DNA of 64,000 bases, taken from NCBI RefSeq assembly GCF_008001015.1, contig NZ_CP042862.1, positions 620,001-684,000 on the forward strand, read 5' to 3'. This document shows, piece by piece, positions 52,175 to 60,449 of the stretch (positions are counted from its first letter, which is position 1; every line of letters starts with the position of its first letter). The position numbers and the translations under genes were made by a program. The stretch is from Serinicoccus profundi (GTDB taxonomy: Bacteria; Actinomycetota; Actinomycetes; Actinomycetales; Dermatophilaceae). The notes beneath the pieces are model-generated. The model was not told where the DNA came from. It made no database searches and saw nothing but the letters and a program-made list of their open reading frames with translations.

Positions 52175-53398
52175 TCAGGAGAGACGCTCGATGACCATCG
52201 CCATGCCCTGACCGCCGCCGACGCACATCGTCTCGAGGCCGAACTGCCCGTCACGGGTCTGGAGGGCGTTGATGAGGGTGGTCGAGATGCGGGCGCCGGT
52301 GGAGCCGAACGGGTGCCCCAGCGCGATCGCGCCACCGTGCACGTTGAGCTTGTCGTAGTCCATCCCGAGCTCGTCGGCCGAGCCCAGGACCTGCACGGCG
52401 AAGGCCTCGTTGATCTCGTAGAGGTCGAGGTCTCCGATCGACATCCCGGCGCGGGCGAGCGCCTGACGGGACGCCTCGACCGGACCCAGGCCCATGATCT
52501 CGGGGGAGAGGGCCGAGACGCCGGTGGAGACGACCCGGGCCAGCGGGGTGAGCCCGAGCTCCTTCGCGCGGGTGTCGCTCATGACGACTAGCGCCGCGGC
52601 GCCGTCGTTGAGCGGGCAGCAGTTGCCGGCGGTGACGGTGCCGTTCTCGCGGAAGACCGGCTGCAGCTGGCTGACCTTCTCCAGGGTGACGCCCGCGCGC
52701 GGCCCGTCGTCGGTGCTGACGACGGTGCCGTCGGCGAGGGTGACGGGCGCGATCTCCCGCTCGAAGACGCCGGCCGCGATGGCGGCCTCGGCGCGGTTCT
52801 GGCTGCTCACGCCCCACTCGTCCTGGCGCTCGCGGGAGATGCCGAGGGAGGTGGCGACGTTCTCGGCCGTCTGGCCCATCGCGATGTAGGCGTCGGGGAG
52901 CAGTCCCTCGGCGCGCGGGTCGGTCCAGGTGTCGTTGCTCGCGGCCATCGCCTCGGTGCGGGCGACCGCGTCGCCGAACAGCGGGTTGCGCCAGCTCTCC
53001 TTGCCGCCACCGGCGCCGGAGAAGTCGGCATACCGCGACACGCACTCGACCCCGGCGCTGATGAAGATGTCACCCTCGCCGGCCTTGATGGCGTGGAACG
53101 CCTGACGCGTCGTCTGCACCGAGCTGGCGCAGAAGCGGTTGACCGTCGCGCCCGGCACGTCGTCGAGGCCGAGCAGCACGCTGACGATGCGGGCCATGTT
53201 GAAGCCGTGTTCGCCCCAGGGCTCGGCGCAGCCGAGGTAGAGGTCCTCGACGTCGTGCGGATCCAGGCCCGGGACCTGCTCCAGCGCCGACCGGATCACC
53301 CCCGCCGCGAGGTCGTCGGGGCGGACGGAGGTCAGCGACCCCTTGAACGCGCGCCCGATCGGGGTGCGGGCGGCAGCGACGATGACGGCCTCAGCCAT
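52175..53398 (-). CDS. Acetyl-CoA C-acyltransferase (thiolase II type)
   Basis: The 407-residue thiolase starts AEAVIVAAARTPIGRAFKGSLTSVRPDDLAAGVI. The acyl-accepting Cys90 is in NRFCASSVQTTRQAF. Active-site His is in GGAIALGHPFGSTGAR, and the second Cys is in ETMCVGGGQGMAMVIE. It should catalyse thiolytic cleavage of 3-ketoacyl-CoA in beta-oxidation, or the reverse condensation. ATG 53398 has AAGGAGG 6 nt before it. No beta-oxidation partner is adjacent, so the chain-length role is open. Array B lies just upstream of its start. Confidence 0.93.
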   Translation of the reverse strand: MAEAVIVAAARTPIGRAFKGSLTSVRPDDLAAGVIRSALEQVPGLDPHDVEDLYLGCAEPWGEHGFNMARIVSVLLGLDDVPGATVNRFCASSVQTTRQAFHAIKAGEGDIFISAGVECVSRYADFSGAGGGKESWRNPLFGDAVARTEAMAASNDTWTDPRAEGLLPDAYIAMGQTAENVATSLGISRERQDEWGVSSQNRAEAAIAAGVFEREIAPVTLADGTVVSTDDGPRAGVTLEKVSQLQPVFRENGTVTAGNCCPLNDGAAALVVMSDTRAKELGLTPLARVVSTGVSALSPEIMGLGPVEASRQALARAGMSIGDLDLYEINEAFAVQVLGSADELGMDYDKLNVHGGAIALGHPFGSTGARISTTLINALQTRDGQFGLETMCVGGGQGMAMVIERLS

Positions 53399-53459
53399 GG
53401 TGTCCTCCTTGACGCGAGCGGTATGCCGTGAGTCTAGATGAGCGGTGCGGCGCCCTCGG

Positions 53460-53999
53460 GGGCGAGGGCCGTTGGGCGGGGAGGATCGGTGCACGCGCCC
53501 CCATCCTCACCGGGTCAGGGTCGTTGGGTGGGGAGGATTGGTGCACGCGCCCCCATCCTCACCGGGTCAGGGTCGTTGCGCGGGGAGGATCGGTGCACGC
53601 GCCCCCATCCTCACCGGGCCAGGGCCGTTGCGCGGGGAGGATCGGTGCACACGGCCCCATCCTCACCGGGCCAGGGCCGTTGGGCGGGGAGGATCAGTGC
53701 ACGCGCCCCCATCCTCCTCAGCGGCGTCAGGCTGCGCGGCTCAGTGCACGCCGCTGACACTCAGCGAGTGCACCGGTTGTGCCGCCAGATCAACCCATGA
53801 CGCGACATACCCCCTGCAGTCGCGCACCCGTGCGGAGATCAGACCGGTGCCCTTCGCGAAGCTGACGATGGCTCGCCAGAGTCCCTGAGCTCTGGGCGGG
53901 GAGGATCGGTGCACGCGCAGCCATGCTCGCCGGGCCAGGGCCGTTGGGCGCGGAGGATCGGTGCACGCGCCCCCATCGTCACCGAGCCAGGGCCGGACA
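53460..53999 (-). repeat. Intergenic array B: seven copies of the 52-bp repeat, opposite orientation to array A
   Basis: GAGGAT cores begin at 53481, 53533, 53585, 53637, 53689, 53901 and 53953; all adjacent spacings are exactly 52 bp. A typical unit reads GAGGATCGGTGCACGCGCCC then CCATCCTCACCGGG and CAGGGCCGTTG. Read on the minus strand this is GGTGAGGATGGGGGCGCGTG followed by CACCGATCCTC, the same core as array A. Each unit keeps the GAGGAT...ATCCTC stem. A 160-bp non-repeat insert (about 53735-53895) splits the array. No gene is visible here. Confidence 0.9.
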
Positions 54000-54009
54000 C
54001 TCGCGCGGC

Positions 54010-55077
54010 TCAGAGCCTCGTGAGGCCGTCGTCGATACTCACGGTCGGCCGCCAGTCGAGGACCTCGCGGGTCTGCCGCTGGTCGAACCAGTGCGCCGTC
54101 GAGAGCTGTTCGGCGAGGAAGCGCGTCATCGGCGGCTGGGTGATGGCCGGCAGGCCCGGCACCCGCTCGGAGAGCGCCACCGCACCCTCGACGACCGCGC
54201 CGAGGCCCCAGGCGAGGCCGGCCGGCAGGTGCAGACGTGGGGGAGGCGCACCCACGGCCCGGCAGATGTCGGCGATGAGCTCACCGATGGGGCGCGGCTC
54301 GCCATTGGTGACGACGAGCGCCTGGCCGTGGGCGACCTCGATCCGCTCGAGCCCGGCGACGATCGCGGCGGCCGCGTTGTCGGCGTAGGTCGTGTCCACG
54401 AGCGCCGTGCCCGAGCCGACCAGCGCGAGCCGGCCCTGGTGCGCGCGCTCGACGATCCGACCCACCAGCTGGGTGTCACCCGGGCCCCAGACGAGGTGCG
54501 GGCGGAGCGCGGTCACGGCCAGGTCGGTGCTGTCCGCCTCCAGCGCGAAGAGCTCGGCCGCCGCCTTGGTGCGGGCGTAGTGTCCCCGCGCGCGCATCGG
54601 GGTGGCCGCCCCGGCGCCGGACCCGGCCAGCGACCGCCCCGTGTGGGCCACGGACGGCGAGCTGACCTGCACCATCGCGCCGCCGCCCTGCGAGCGCAGG
54701 GCTTCGATGACCCGGCGGGTGCCGCGCACGTTGACGTCGACGAAGTCGCGCCAGGGGCCGACCACGTCGACCTTGGCGGCGAGGTGCACGACGGCGTCCT
54801 GACCACGGACCGCCCGAGCGACCGCCTCGGCGTCCCGGATATCCCCGAGCGACTCCCGGTGCCGCCGGCCGGCCGTGCGCCGCTGCATGACGGTCACGTC
54901 CCACCCGCGCTCGGCGAGCAGGTCGGCGACGGCGCCGCCGAGCATGCCGCTCGCACCGGTGACGAGCACCCGACGTCCGGCGCCAGCGCCGGCCTCTCGA
55001 GCGCCCATCTCGGGTGGGGTGCCCCCGTCGGTCGTCCCTGCGTCCGGTCGGGGGCCAGGTGGCTGCGGCCCGGTCAT
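54010..55077 (-). CDS. oleD: OleD: NAD(P)-dependent 2-alkyl-3-ketoacid reductase of olefin synthesis
   Basis: The 355-residue extended short-chain dehydrogenase has the Rossmann motif RVLVTGASGMLGGAVADLL (about 35-53), DAVVHLAAKVDVVG, active-site Ser in VQVSSPSVAHTG, YxxxK in HYARTKAAAELFAL, and RPHLVWGPGD. It resembles 3-beta-HSD/NSDHL-like OleD, which reduces the beta-keto acid made by OleA. A ~30-residue Pro/Gly-rich N-terminus precedes the fold. ATG 55077 overlaps the oleBC stop (TGATG). It is the last gene of oleA-oleBC-oleD. Confidence 0.88.
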   Translation of the reverse strand: MTGPQPPGPRPDAGTTDGGTPPEMGAREAGAGAGRRVLVTGASGMLGGAVADLLAERGWDVTVMQRRTAGRRHRESLGDIRDAEAVARAVRGQDAVVHLAAKVDVVGPWRDFVDVNVRGTRRVIEALRSQGGGAMVQVSSPSVAHTGRSLAGSGAGAATPMRARGHYARTKAAAELFALEADSTDLAVTALRPHLVWGPGDTQLVGRIVERAHQGRLALVGSGTALVDTTYADNAAAAIVAGLERIEVAHGQALVVTNGEPRPIGELIADICRAVGAPPPRLHLPAGLAWGLGAVVEGAVALSERVPGLPAITQPPMTRFLAEQLSTAHWFDQRQTREVLDWRPTVSIDDGLTRL

Positions 55078-57809
55078 CAACGGCTTCTCGTCCGGGGCGC
55101 GCGAACCGGACGCCCCGCCGCGCCGGGCAGGCGCTCACGCAGGCTGCGACCGTGGAGTATGCCGTCGGCCCAGTCCGCCAGCGCGCCGCGGTCGACCTTG
55201 CTCGCGTGGCGCACGTCGACCGGCAGCCAGTCGCGCACGAGGACGGCCGCGACCGGCACCCCGGCCCGCTCCCGCACCCGCTCGGCCAGGCCGGCCGGCG
55301 CCAGGACCCGCGGCCCGGAGGCCGACCCGCGCACCCGGGTGAGCATCCCTGCGCGCTCGGTCGGCACCACGACGACCACGACGAGCTGCGCGCCGCGGGG
55401 CCCGACCCCGACGACGGCGACGTCGGCCAGGCCGGGCACGGCGCGCACGCGGTCCTCGACCGGGTAGGGCGTGACGGGGCCGTCCGCCGTGGTCAGGACG
55501 TGCGCGAGACGGCCGTGCACCCACAGGCGGCCCGCAGCGTCCAGCTGGCCGACGTCGCCCGTCCGGTGCCACCCGCTCGGTCGCTCGCTGGCCCGCTGCG
55601 CCGCCCACTGCCGGTCGTAGCGCTCCTTGACGTGTGGCCCGCGCACGACGATCTCGCCGACCACCCCGGCCTCGGTGCGGAGCTCCTCGGCCGGCGCGCC
55701 GGAGGAGTCCAGCGGCGCGATGGCCACCTCCACGCGCGGCAGCGGTCGGCCGACGCACACCCCCGCCTGGCCCTGCGCCTCGGCCGCCGTGAGGGTGGTC
55801 GGGTCCAGGCTGGCCACCGGCAGCGCCTCGGTCATGCCGTAGGGCGTCTGGGTCTGCGCCGAGGACAGCAGCAACTTGACCTGGCGCAACAGCTCGACCG
55901 GCACCGGCGCGCCCGCCGACAGCACGAGCCGGGGCCGCGCCAGCACGGCACGCTGCCCGTCGGTGAGGCCACCACCGGTGGCGACGACGTTGCGCAGCGC
56001 GGCGGGCGCGGCGAAGACCATCGTCGCGTCCACCGCCTCGACCGCGTCCGCGAGGGCCGCAGCGGTGAGGGTATGTGGCGCGGTGACGTCCATGTCGGGC
56101 ACGGCGCTGGGCAGCCCCAGGGCCGGCCCGTAGAGCGCGAACGGCGCGAAGGCGGCGACGAAGCGCTCCTGCGGCCCGAAGCCGAAGGCCTCGCGCAGCA
56201 GCGCGACCTGCGCGCCCAGCCGCCGCCGGGTGTAGACCACGCCCTTGGGCGGGCCGGTCGCCCCGGAGGTGAAGAGCACCGCACCGTCGGCGTCGGGGTC
56301 GAGCTCGCTCTCTTCCGGCAGCGAGACCTGCTCACCGCCCGGCACGCCCTCGGCGGCCAGCTCGTCGAGCGTGCTGCCGTCGGGGGTCACGAGCAGCCGC
56401 TGCCCCGGCACGCGGGTCGCGGCCGCAAGCACGAGGGCCGTCCGGATCCCGATGACGTGGCGCGGACCGGCTCCCCGCAGCGCCGCCCCCAGGCGACCCA
56501 GGCCGAGCCCGGCGTCCGCCACGACGACGACCGCCCCGAGCCGCCAGAGGGCATACACGATCGTGGTCAGGTCGATGCCCGGCGGCACGAGGACGGCGAC
56601 ACGATCGCCGCGTGAGATCCCGCGGGCCGCCAGGGCACGGGCCACGTCGTCGACCCGCGTCGCGAGCTCGCCGAAGGTGATGCGGCGCCCCGCGCCGCCC
56701 AGCTCGACGACGGCCGTCTCCTGCGGGCGTCCGGCGTCGACGCGCACGGGCAGCGTCGGCGGCTCTGCGTCGGCAGCCGCGGAGGCATCGTCGGTGGCCG
56801 GGTTCGCGACGGCCCTCGCCGCGACCGGCACGTGCTGCTGCAGCCAGGCCCAGATCACCCCGACCCCCTCCGGGGCGTCCTCGAGCACGAGGTGCGAGGC
56901 GTGGGCATACCGCTGCACCTGTGCGTGCGGCAGGCGCCGCATCAGGTCCTCGAGGTAGCGCTGGGAGAACACCGGGTCGCGCGGTCCCCACACCAGCAGG
57001 GCCGGCACGTCGAGGGTCGCCGTGCCCGCTGCGATCGCGTCGAGCGTGGCCCGGCTCGGGTGATCGGGCTCGAAGGGTATGTCGCGCACGAAGTCCGCGA
57101 CCCCGTCGCGTCGGGCGGCGCCGGAGTAGGGGGCGGCAAAGGCGTCGCGGACCTCGCGGGGCAGCGACGGCCGCGACAGGGCGGTGGTGGCCCGGACGAA
57201 GGCGGGCGTGGTGCGGCAGACCTGGGCCAGCAGCATCGGGGCGCGCGCCAGCCGGATGACCGCGGGCGAGGCCTCGTCGCTCGGTTGGTGGACGGCGGTG
57301 TTGGTGAGGACGACCCCGGCCAGCTGAGCGCGGTGGGCCAGTGCCCACCCGAGGCTGATCGGCCCGCCCCAGTCGTGGGCGAGCGTGACGACGGGGCCGG
57401 TCAGGCCGAGGGCGTCGGTGAGCCCGCCGAGGTCGTCGACCCGCTGCGCGAGGGTCCGCGGTCGGCCCGGTCGCTCCGACCAGCCCATGCCGAGCTGGTC
57501 GACCGCGACCACCCGCCACCCCGTCGGCGCCTCGTCCAGGACCCGGCGCCAGAGGTAGGACCACGTGGGGTTGCCGTGCACGGCGAGCACGGTGGTGTGC
57601 ACCGGCACCCCGGCGGCCTCGAGCTGAGGGCCGTTGTCGAGCACGTGCCACCGGCGGGTCCGGCCGTCGGCGTCGTCGGCGAGGACGACCCGCGACCACT
57701 GGGGGTCCAGCCCCGGGAGCGCCCGGGCCGGCAGGCCGACCGGGTGCTGGCCGGCGTCGCGCGCGGGGTCGTGGATGCGGTGGCGGGGGGAGGGGTCAGT
57801 GGTGGCCAC
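55077..57809 (-). CDS. oleBC: OleBC fusion: alpha/beta hydrolase (beta-lactone decarboxylase) plus beta-lactone synthetase
   Basis: The 910-residue protein has two domains. Residues about 1-335 are an alpha/beta hydrolase related to haloalkane dehalogenases: HGNPTWSYLWR (78-88) and nucleophile Asp146 in LAHDWGGPISLGWAL, as in OleB, which decarboxylates beta-lactones to olefins. From about 365 on is an ANL-type adenylation domain (ITFGELATRVDDVARAL; ATP loop LFTSGATGPPKGVVYT at about 511-526; YGMTEALPV; GWHRTGDVGQLD; final Lys in HASKVDRGALADW), as in OleC, which closes beta-hydroxy acids to beta-lactones. Such fusions are known in Micrococcus and other actinobacteria. The GTG start is 17 nt after oleA. 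Confidence 0.9.
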   Translation of the reverse strand: MATTDPSPRHRIHDPARDAGQHPVGLPARALPGLDPQWSRVVLADDADGRTRRWHVLDNGPQLEAAGVPVHTTVLAVHGNPTWSYLWRRVLDEAPTGWRVVAVDQLGMGWSERPGRPRTLAQRVDDLGGLTDALGLTGPVVTLAHDWGGPISLGWALAHRAQLAGVVLTNTAVHQPSDEASPAVIRLARAPMLLAQVCRTTPAFVRATTALSRPSLPREVRDAFAAPYSGAARRDGVADFVRDIPFEPDHPSRATLDAIAAGTATLDVPALLVWGPRDPVFSQRYLEDLMRRLPHAQVQRYAHASHLVLEDAPEGVGVIWAWLQQHVPVAARAVANPATDDASAAADAEPPTLPVRVDAGRPQETAVVELGGAGRRITFGELATRVDDVARALAARGISRGDRVAVLVPPGIDLTTIVYALWRLGAVVVVADAGLGLGRLGAALRGAGPRHVIGIRTALVLAAATRVPGQRLLVTPDGSTLDELAAEGVPGGEQVSLPEESELDPDADGAVLFTSGATGPPKGVVYTRRRLGAQVALLREAFGFGPQERFVAAFAPFALYGPALGLPSAVPDMDVTAPHTLTAAALADAVEAVDATMVFAAPAALRNVVATGGGLTDGQRAVLARPRLVLSAGAPVPVELLRQVKLLLSSAQTQTPYGMTEALPVASLDPTTLTAAEAQGQAGVCVGRPLPRVEVAIAPLDSSGAPAEELRTEAGVVGEIVVRGPHVKERYDRQWAAQRASERPSGWHRTGDVGQLDAAGRLWVHGRLAHVLTTADGPVTPYPVEDRVRAVPGLADVAVVGVGPRGAQLVVVVVVPTERAGMLTRVRGSASGPRVLAPAGLAERVRERAGVPVAAVLVRDWLPVDVRHASKVDRGALADWADGILHGRSLRERLPGAAGRPVRAPRTRSR

Positions 57810-57826
57810 AGCGGTGTCTGCTCAGC

Positions 57827-58849
57827 TCACCAGTCGATCTCGAGACACGTCATGTTGAGCCCGGAGCCGATGCCCATCATGAGCACGCGGTCACCGCGCT
57901 CGAGGGAGTCGGTCTCCTTCGCCAGGGTGATCGCCACCGCGGCCGGACCGACGTTGCCGTAGGTCGGGAAGGTGAGCGGGATCCGCTCGGCGTCGATCCC
58001 TAGGGCCTCGGCCGTCTTGCTGGTATGCACCTGCGAGACCTGGTGGACGATGTAGCGGTCCATGTCGCTCCAGTCGAACTCGGCGGCCGCGTCCTTCCAC
58101 AGCGCGGAGGCCAGCCCCATCCCGGCGACGAGCAGACCCTGGGCGTCGGTCCGCATCTCGGTGAAATCACCGACGCATAGCTCGTGGTGCTCGGTCGCGG
58201 CACGGGTCACGCCACCGACGACGCGGTGACCTTCCGGGTGCTCGCTGGCCCGACCGAGCAGCATCGCCGCCGCGCCGGAACCCAGGGTGAGGGTGGCGAA
58301 CTGGCTGACGATGTCCTGCGCGGTGGAGTCCGGGCCGGAAAGACGCTCCAGGGTGCGCTCCTGCGGGGTGCGCGACCCCTCGCCGCAGACGACGAGGGCG
58401 TAGTCGATCTGACCGGCGTCGATCATCGTGGCGGCGAGCTGCATACCGTTGACGAAGCCGAGGCAGGCGTTGGTGAGGTCGAAGTTGAGGCACGCGGTCG
58501 GCAGCCCGAGCGCCTGGTGGATCGACACGGCGATCGAGGGCTCGAGGTGCTCGCGGCTCACCGAGGTGTTGATGAGCAGGCCCACCCGCCCGGCATCGAC
58601 ACCGGCCTCGGTGAGGGCGTCCTGCGCCGCCTGGACCGCCCCGTCGACGAACGTCTGGTCCTTGCGCCACCAACGGCGCTCGGAGATGCCGGCGAGCTTG
58701 GCGAGCATGCCCGGGCGGAGTCCGTTGCGGGTGTAGGAGTCTCCGATGACCTCGTCGAACTCGGCCGAGGTCTTGACGACCGGGGCGTCGACAGCGGTGA
58801 CGGACAGCACGGCGGTGTCGCGGTGCCGGAAGGTGGCGTTGCCGGTCAC
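57827..58849 (-). CDS. oleA: OleA: thiolase-superfamily acyl-CoA condensing enzyme of olefin synthesis
   Basis: The 340-residue KAS-III-like enzyme contains VGLLINTSVSREHLEPSIAVSIHQALGLP, nucleophile Cys129 in DLTNACLGFVNGMQL, catalytic His in RYIVHQVSQVHTSK and Asn in FPTYGNVGPAAVAI. The last two complete the Cys-His-Asn triad. OleA condenses two long-chain acyl-CoAs head to head to a beta-keto acid. Context (oleBC and oleD directly after) separates it from FabH. GTG 58849 is chosen with AGGAAC upstream; longer in-frame starts give unlike sequence. Confidence 0.9.
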   Translation of the reverse strand: MTGNATFRHRDTAVLSVTAVDAPVVKTSAEFDEVIGDSYTRNGLRPGMLAKLAGISERRWWRKDQTFVDGAVQAAQDALTEAGVDAGRVGLLINTSVSREHLEPSIAVSIHQALGLPTACLNFDLTNACLGFVNGMQLAATMIDAGQIDYALVVCGEGSRTPQERTLERLSGPDSTAQDIVSQFATLTLGSGAAAMLLGRASEHPEGHRVVGGVTRAATEHHELCVGDFTEMRTDAQGLLVAGMGLASALWKDAAAEFDWSDMDRYIVHQVSQVHTSKTAEALGIDAERIPLTFPTYGNVGPAAVAITLAKETDSLERGDRVLMMGIGSGLNMTCLEIDW

Positions 58850-59001
58850 GTGGTGGGTTCCTGCGTTCTGGGGAAGGGAAAGGTGAGACCTCCATTCGAC
58901 CACAGCACCGGAGGCTGGGAAGAACCGAGCAGCCCCGCTGTGCCACGATGGTGGTCCCACCACGAGGCCCGCCGGGCCGCCGCAGCGAAGGGCAGACGCA
59001 G

Positions 59002-59913
59002 ATGAGCACCACGAGGATGCGCTTCGGCGCTGTCATCACCGCAGGGATCCTGGGCCTCGGGCTCAGCGCGTGCGGGGGTGACGCCGACGGTGAGGGTGCG
59101 AGCTCTCCCGAGGCCGCGAGCCAGGACACCTCCGAGGACAGCTCCGAGGAGTCGACCGAGGACTCCACGGAGACGGCCGCGGACGACACGGCCGAGGACA
59201 CCGCCGCGAGCGACTCCGAGGACACCGGCGGCGAGGCGGCCGAGGGCGAGGAGATCCCCATCGAGGACTTCCTGGCCATGCTGCAGGAGCCGGGCGAGGA
59301 GACCCTGTCGACCTACACCCTGACGATGGACATGGAGGCCGACGGCCAGGCCATCGAGGCGGACGGCGCCGTGGACCTCTCCGGCGACGAGGCCGCCATG
59401 CAGATGATGATGACCGTGCCCGAGATGGGTGAGCTCGAGATGATCACCATCGACGGCGAGCTCTACCTCGCGATGCCCGGCGTCACCCCTGAGGGGATGT
59501 ACATGCGGGCCGGCGAGGACGTCCTCGGCCAGGCGGGCGCGATGCAGGACATCGACGTCTCCACCCAGTGGGAGGCCTGGGAGCAGGGGGCCGAGCAGGT
59601 CCTCTTCCTCGGTGACGAGGACGTCGACGGCACCGAGATGGGCCGTTACCAGGTCACCGTCGACCCGCAGGCGATCGCCGAGGCCGGTGGCGCCGACGCG
59701 GCCGCGATGACGGCGGCGGTGGGGGACGAGTCGGTCGTCTACGACGTCTGGCTGGACGAGGACAACCTCATGCGCCAGCTCACCTTCGAGCAAGAGGGCA
59801 TGACGGCCGAGATGATGATGGACAACTGGGGCGAGCCGCAGGAGATCGAGGCGCCGCCCGCCGACCAGGTCATGGAGATGGGCGACATGGGTGGCGCGCC
59901 GAGCGACGGCTGA
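59002..59913 (+). CDS. Secreted lipoprotein with acidic linker (LppX/LprG-like fold possible)
   Basis: The 303-residue protein has a lipoprotein signal peptide (MRFGAVITAGILGLGLSAC, lipidated Cys24). An 80-residue linker very rich in Glu, Asp, Ser and Thr follows. The folded part (FLAMLQEPGEETLSTYTLTMDMEADGQAIEADGAVDLSGDEAAMQMMMTVPEMGELEMITIDGELYLAMPGV) alternates beta strands with many Met. This recalls LppX_LprAFG-type lipid-binding lipoproteins, but the match is by pattern only. The Met-rich surface (QMMMT, EMMMD) is unusual. It ends in a long hairpin. Confidence 0.75.
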   Translation: MSTTRMRFGAVITAGILGLGLSACGGDADGEGASSPEAASQDTSEDSSEESTEDSTETAADDTAEDTAASDSEDTGGEAAEGEEIPIEDFLAMLQEPGEETLSTYTLTMDMEADGQAIEADGAVDLSGDEAAMQMMMTVPEMGELEMITIDGELYLAMPGVTPEGMYMRAGEDVLGQAGAMQDIDVSTQWEAWEQGAEQVLFLGDEDVDGTEMGRYQVTVDPQAIAEAGGADAAAMTAAVGDESVVYDVWLDEDNLMRQLTFEQEGMTAEMMMDNWGEPQEIEAPPADQVMEMGDMGGAPSDG

Positions 59914-59931
59914 GCCCCTTCCTCACCCGCC

Positions 59932-59973
59932 CACGGACGGGCCGCGACCAGGACCGGTCGCGGCCCGTCCGTG
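59932..59973. terminator. 18-bp perfect hairpin after the lipoprotein gene
   Basis: The 18 bases at 59932-59949 (CACGGACGGGCCGCGACC) are the exact reverse complement of 59956-59973, with a 6-nt loop (AGGACC). It begins 19 nt after the lipoprotein stop. No U-tract follows. Confidence 0.65.
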
Positions 59974-60119
59974 CGTCCGGGACGACGCTCGTGCGACGCA
60001 TCGGGGACGCCTGCGTGAACGCGCCGTGAACCCTTGCCGATCCGGGCCGATCCGGCCCTCAGCACCCCGGCACGCGGGGCAGACTGGCGGTGTCCGCGAG
60101 TCGAGGTGAGGAGTCCGAG

Positions 60120-60437
60120 ATGGCTTCAGGGTGGGTTCCCGTACGCGTTGTCCGCTGGCCCGCGCAGGAGCAGGACCGGCAGTGGTCCGCCGAGCGCGCC
60201 ATCCCCTGCCTGCTGCTGGTCGCCGAGGGCGCACCGGTCCCGCAGGAGGGTCCGACGGAGACGGTGCTGCCCGAGTCCACGGGCCAGGAGGCGATCGCCG
60301 CCGCTGTCGACGAGCTCGCGTGGCGTCCCCCGCTGACCGCCGACCCGGAGCACGAGCCGTCCGCCGCGCGACGGGTCCGCCGCAGGCAGGCCCGGGGGCC
60401 GCGCTCGCTCGTCGGCGTCGTCGCCGCGATGTTCTGA
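60120..60437 (+). CDS. Small protein of unknown function
   Basis: The 105-residue protein starts at ATG 60120 with GAGGTGAGGAG upstream. It has a Trp-containing start (SGWVPVRVVRWPAQEQDRQW), a hydrophobic strand (AIPCLLLVAEGA) and a basic Arg-rich C-terminal part (AARRVRRRQARGPRS) before LVGVVAAMF. No family is recognised. It converges on the teichoic-acid gene 12 bp away. The strong ribosome site and codon bias support a real gene. Confidence 0.55.
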   Translation: MASGWVPVRVVRWPAQEQDRQWSAERAIPCLLLVAEGAPVPQEGPTETVLPESTGQEAIAAAVDELAWRPPLTADPEHEPSAARRVRRRQARGPRSLVGVVAAMF

Positions 60438-60449
60438 CCGGCTCGCGTC

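Noticed and set aside
53460-53999. Array B considered as a CRISPR array
   Set aside because: The whole 52-bp unit is conserved, with no unique spacers between short repeats, and no cas genes are nearby.
57827-58849. Reading oleA as FabH (3-oxoacyl-ACP synthase III) of fatty-acid synthesis
   Set aside because: The adjoining oleBC and oleD and the absence of other fab genes nearby favour OleA; the fold alone would not decide.
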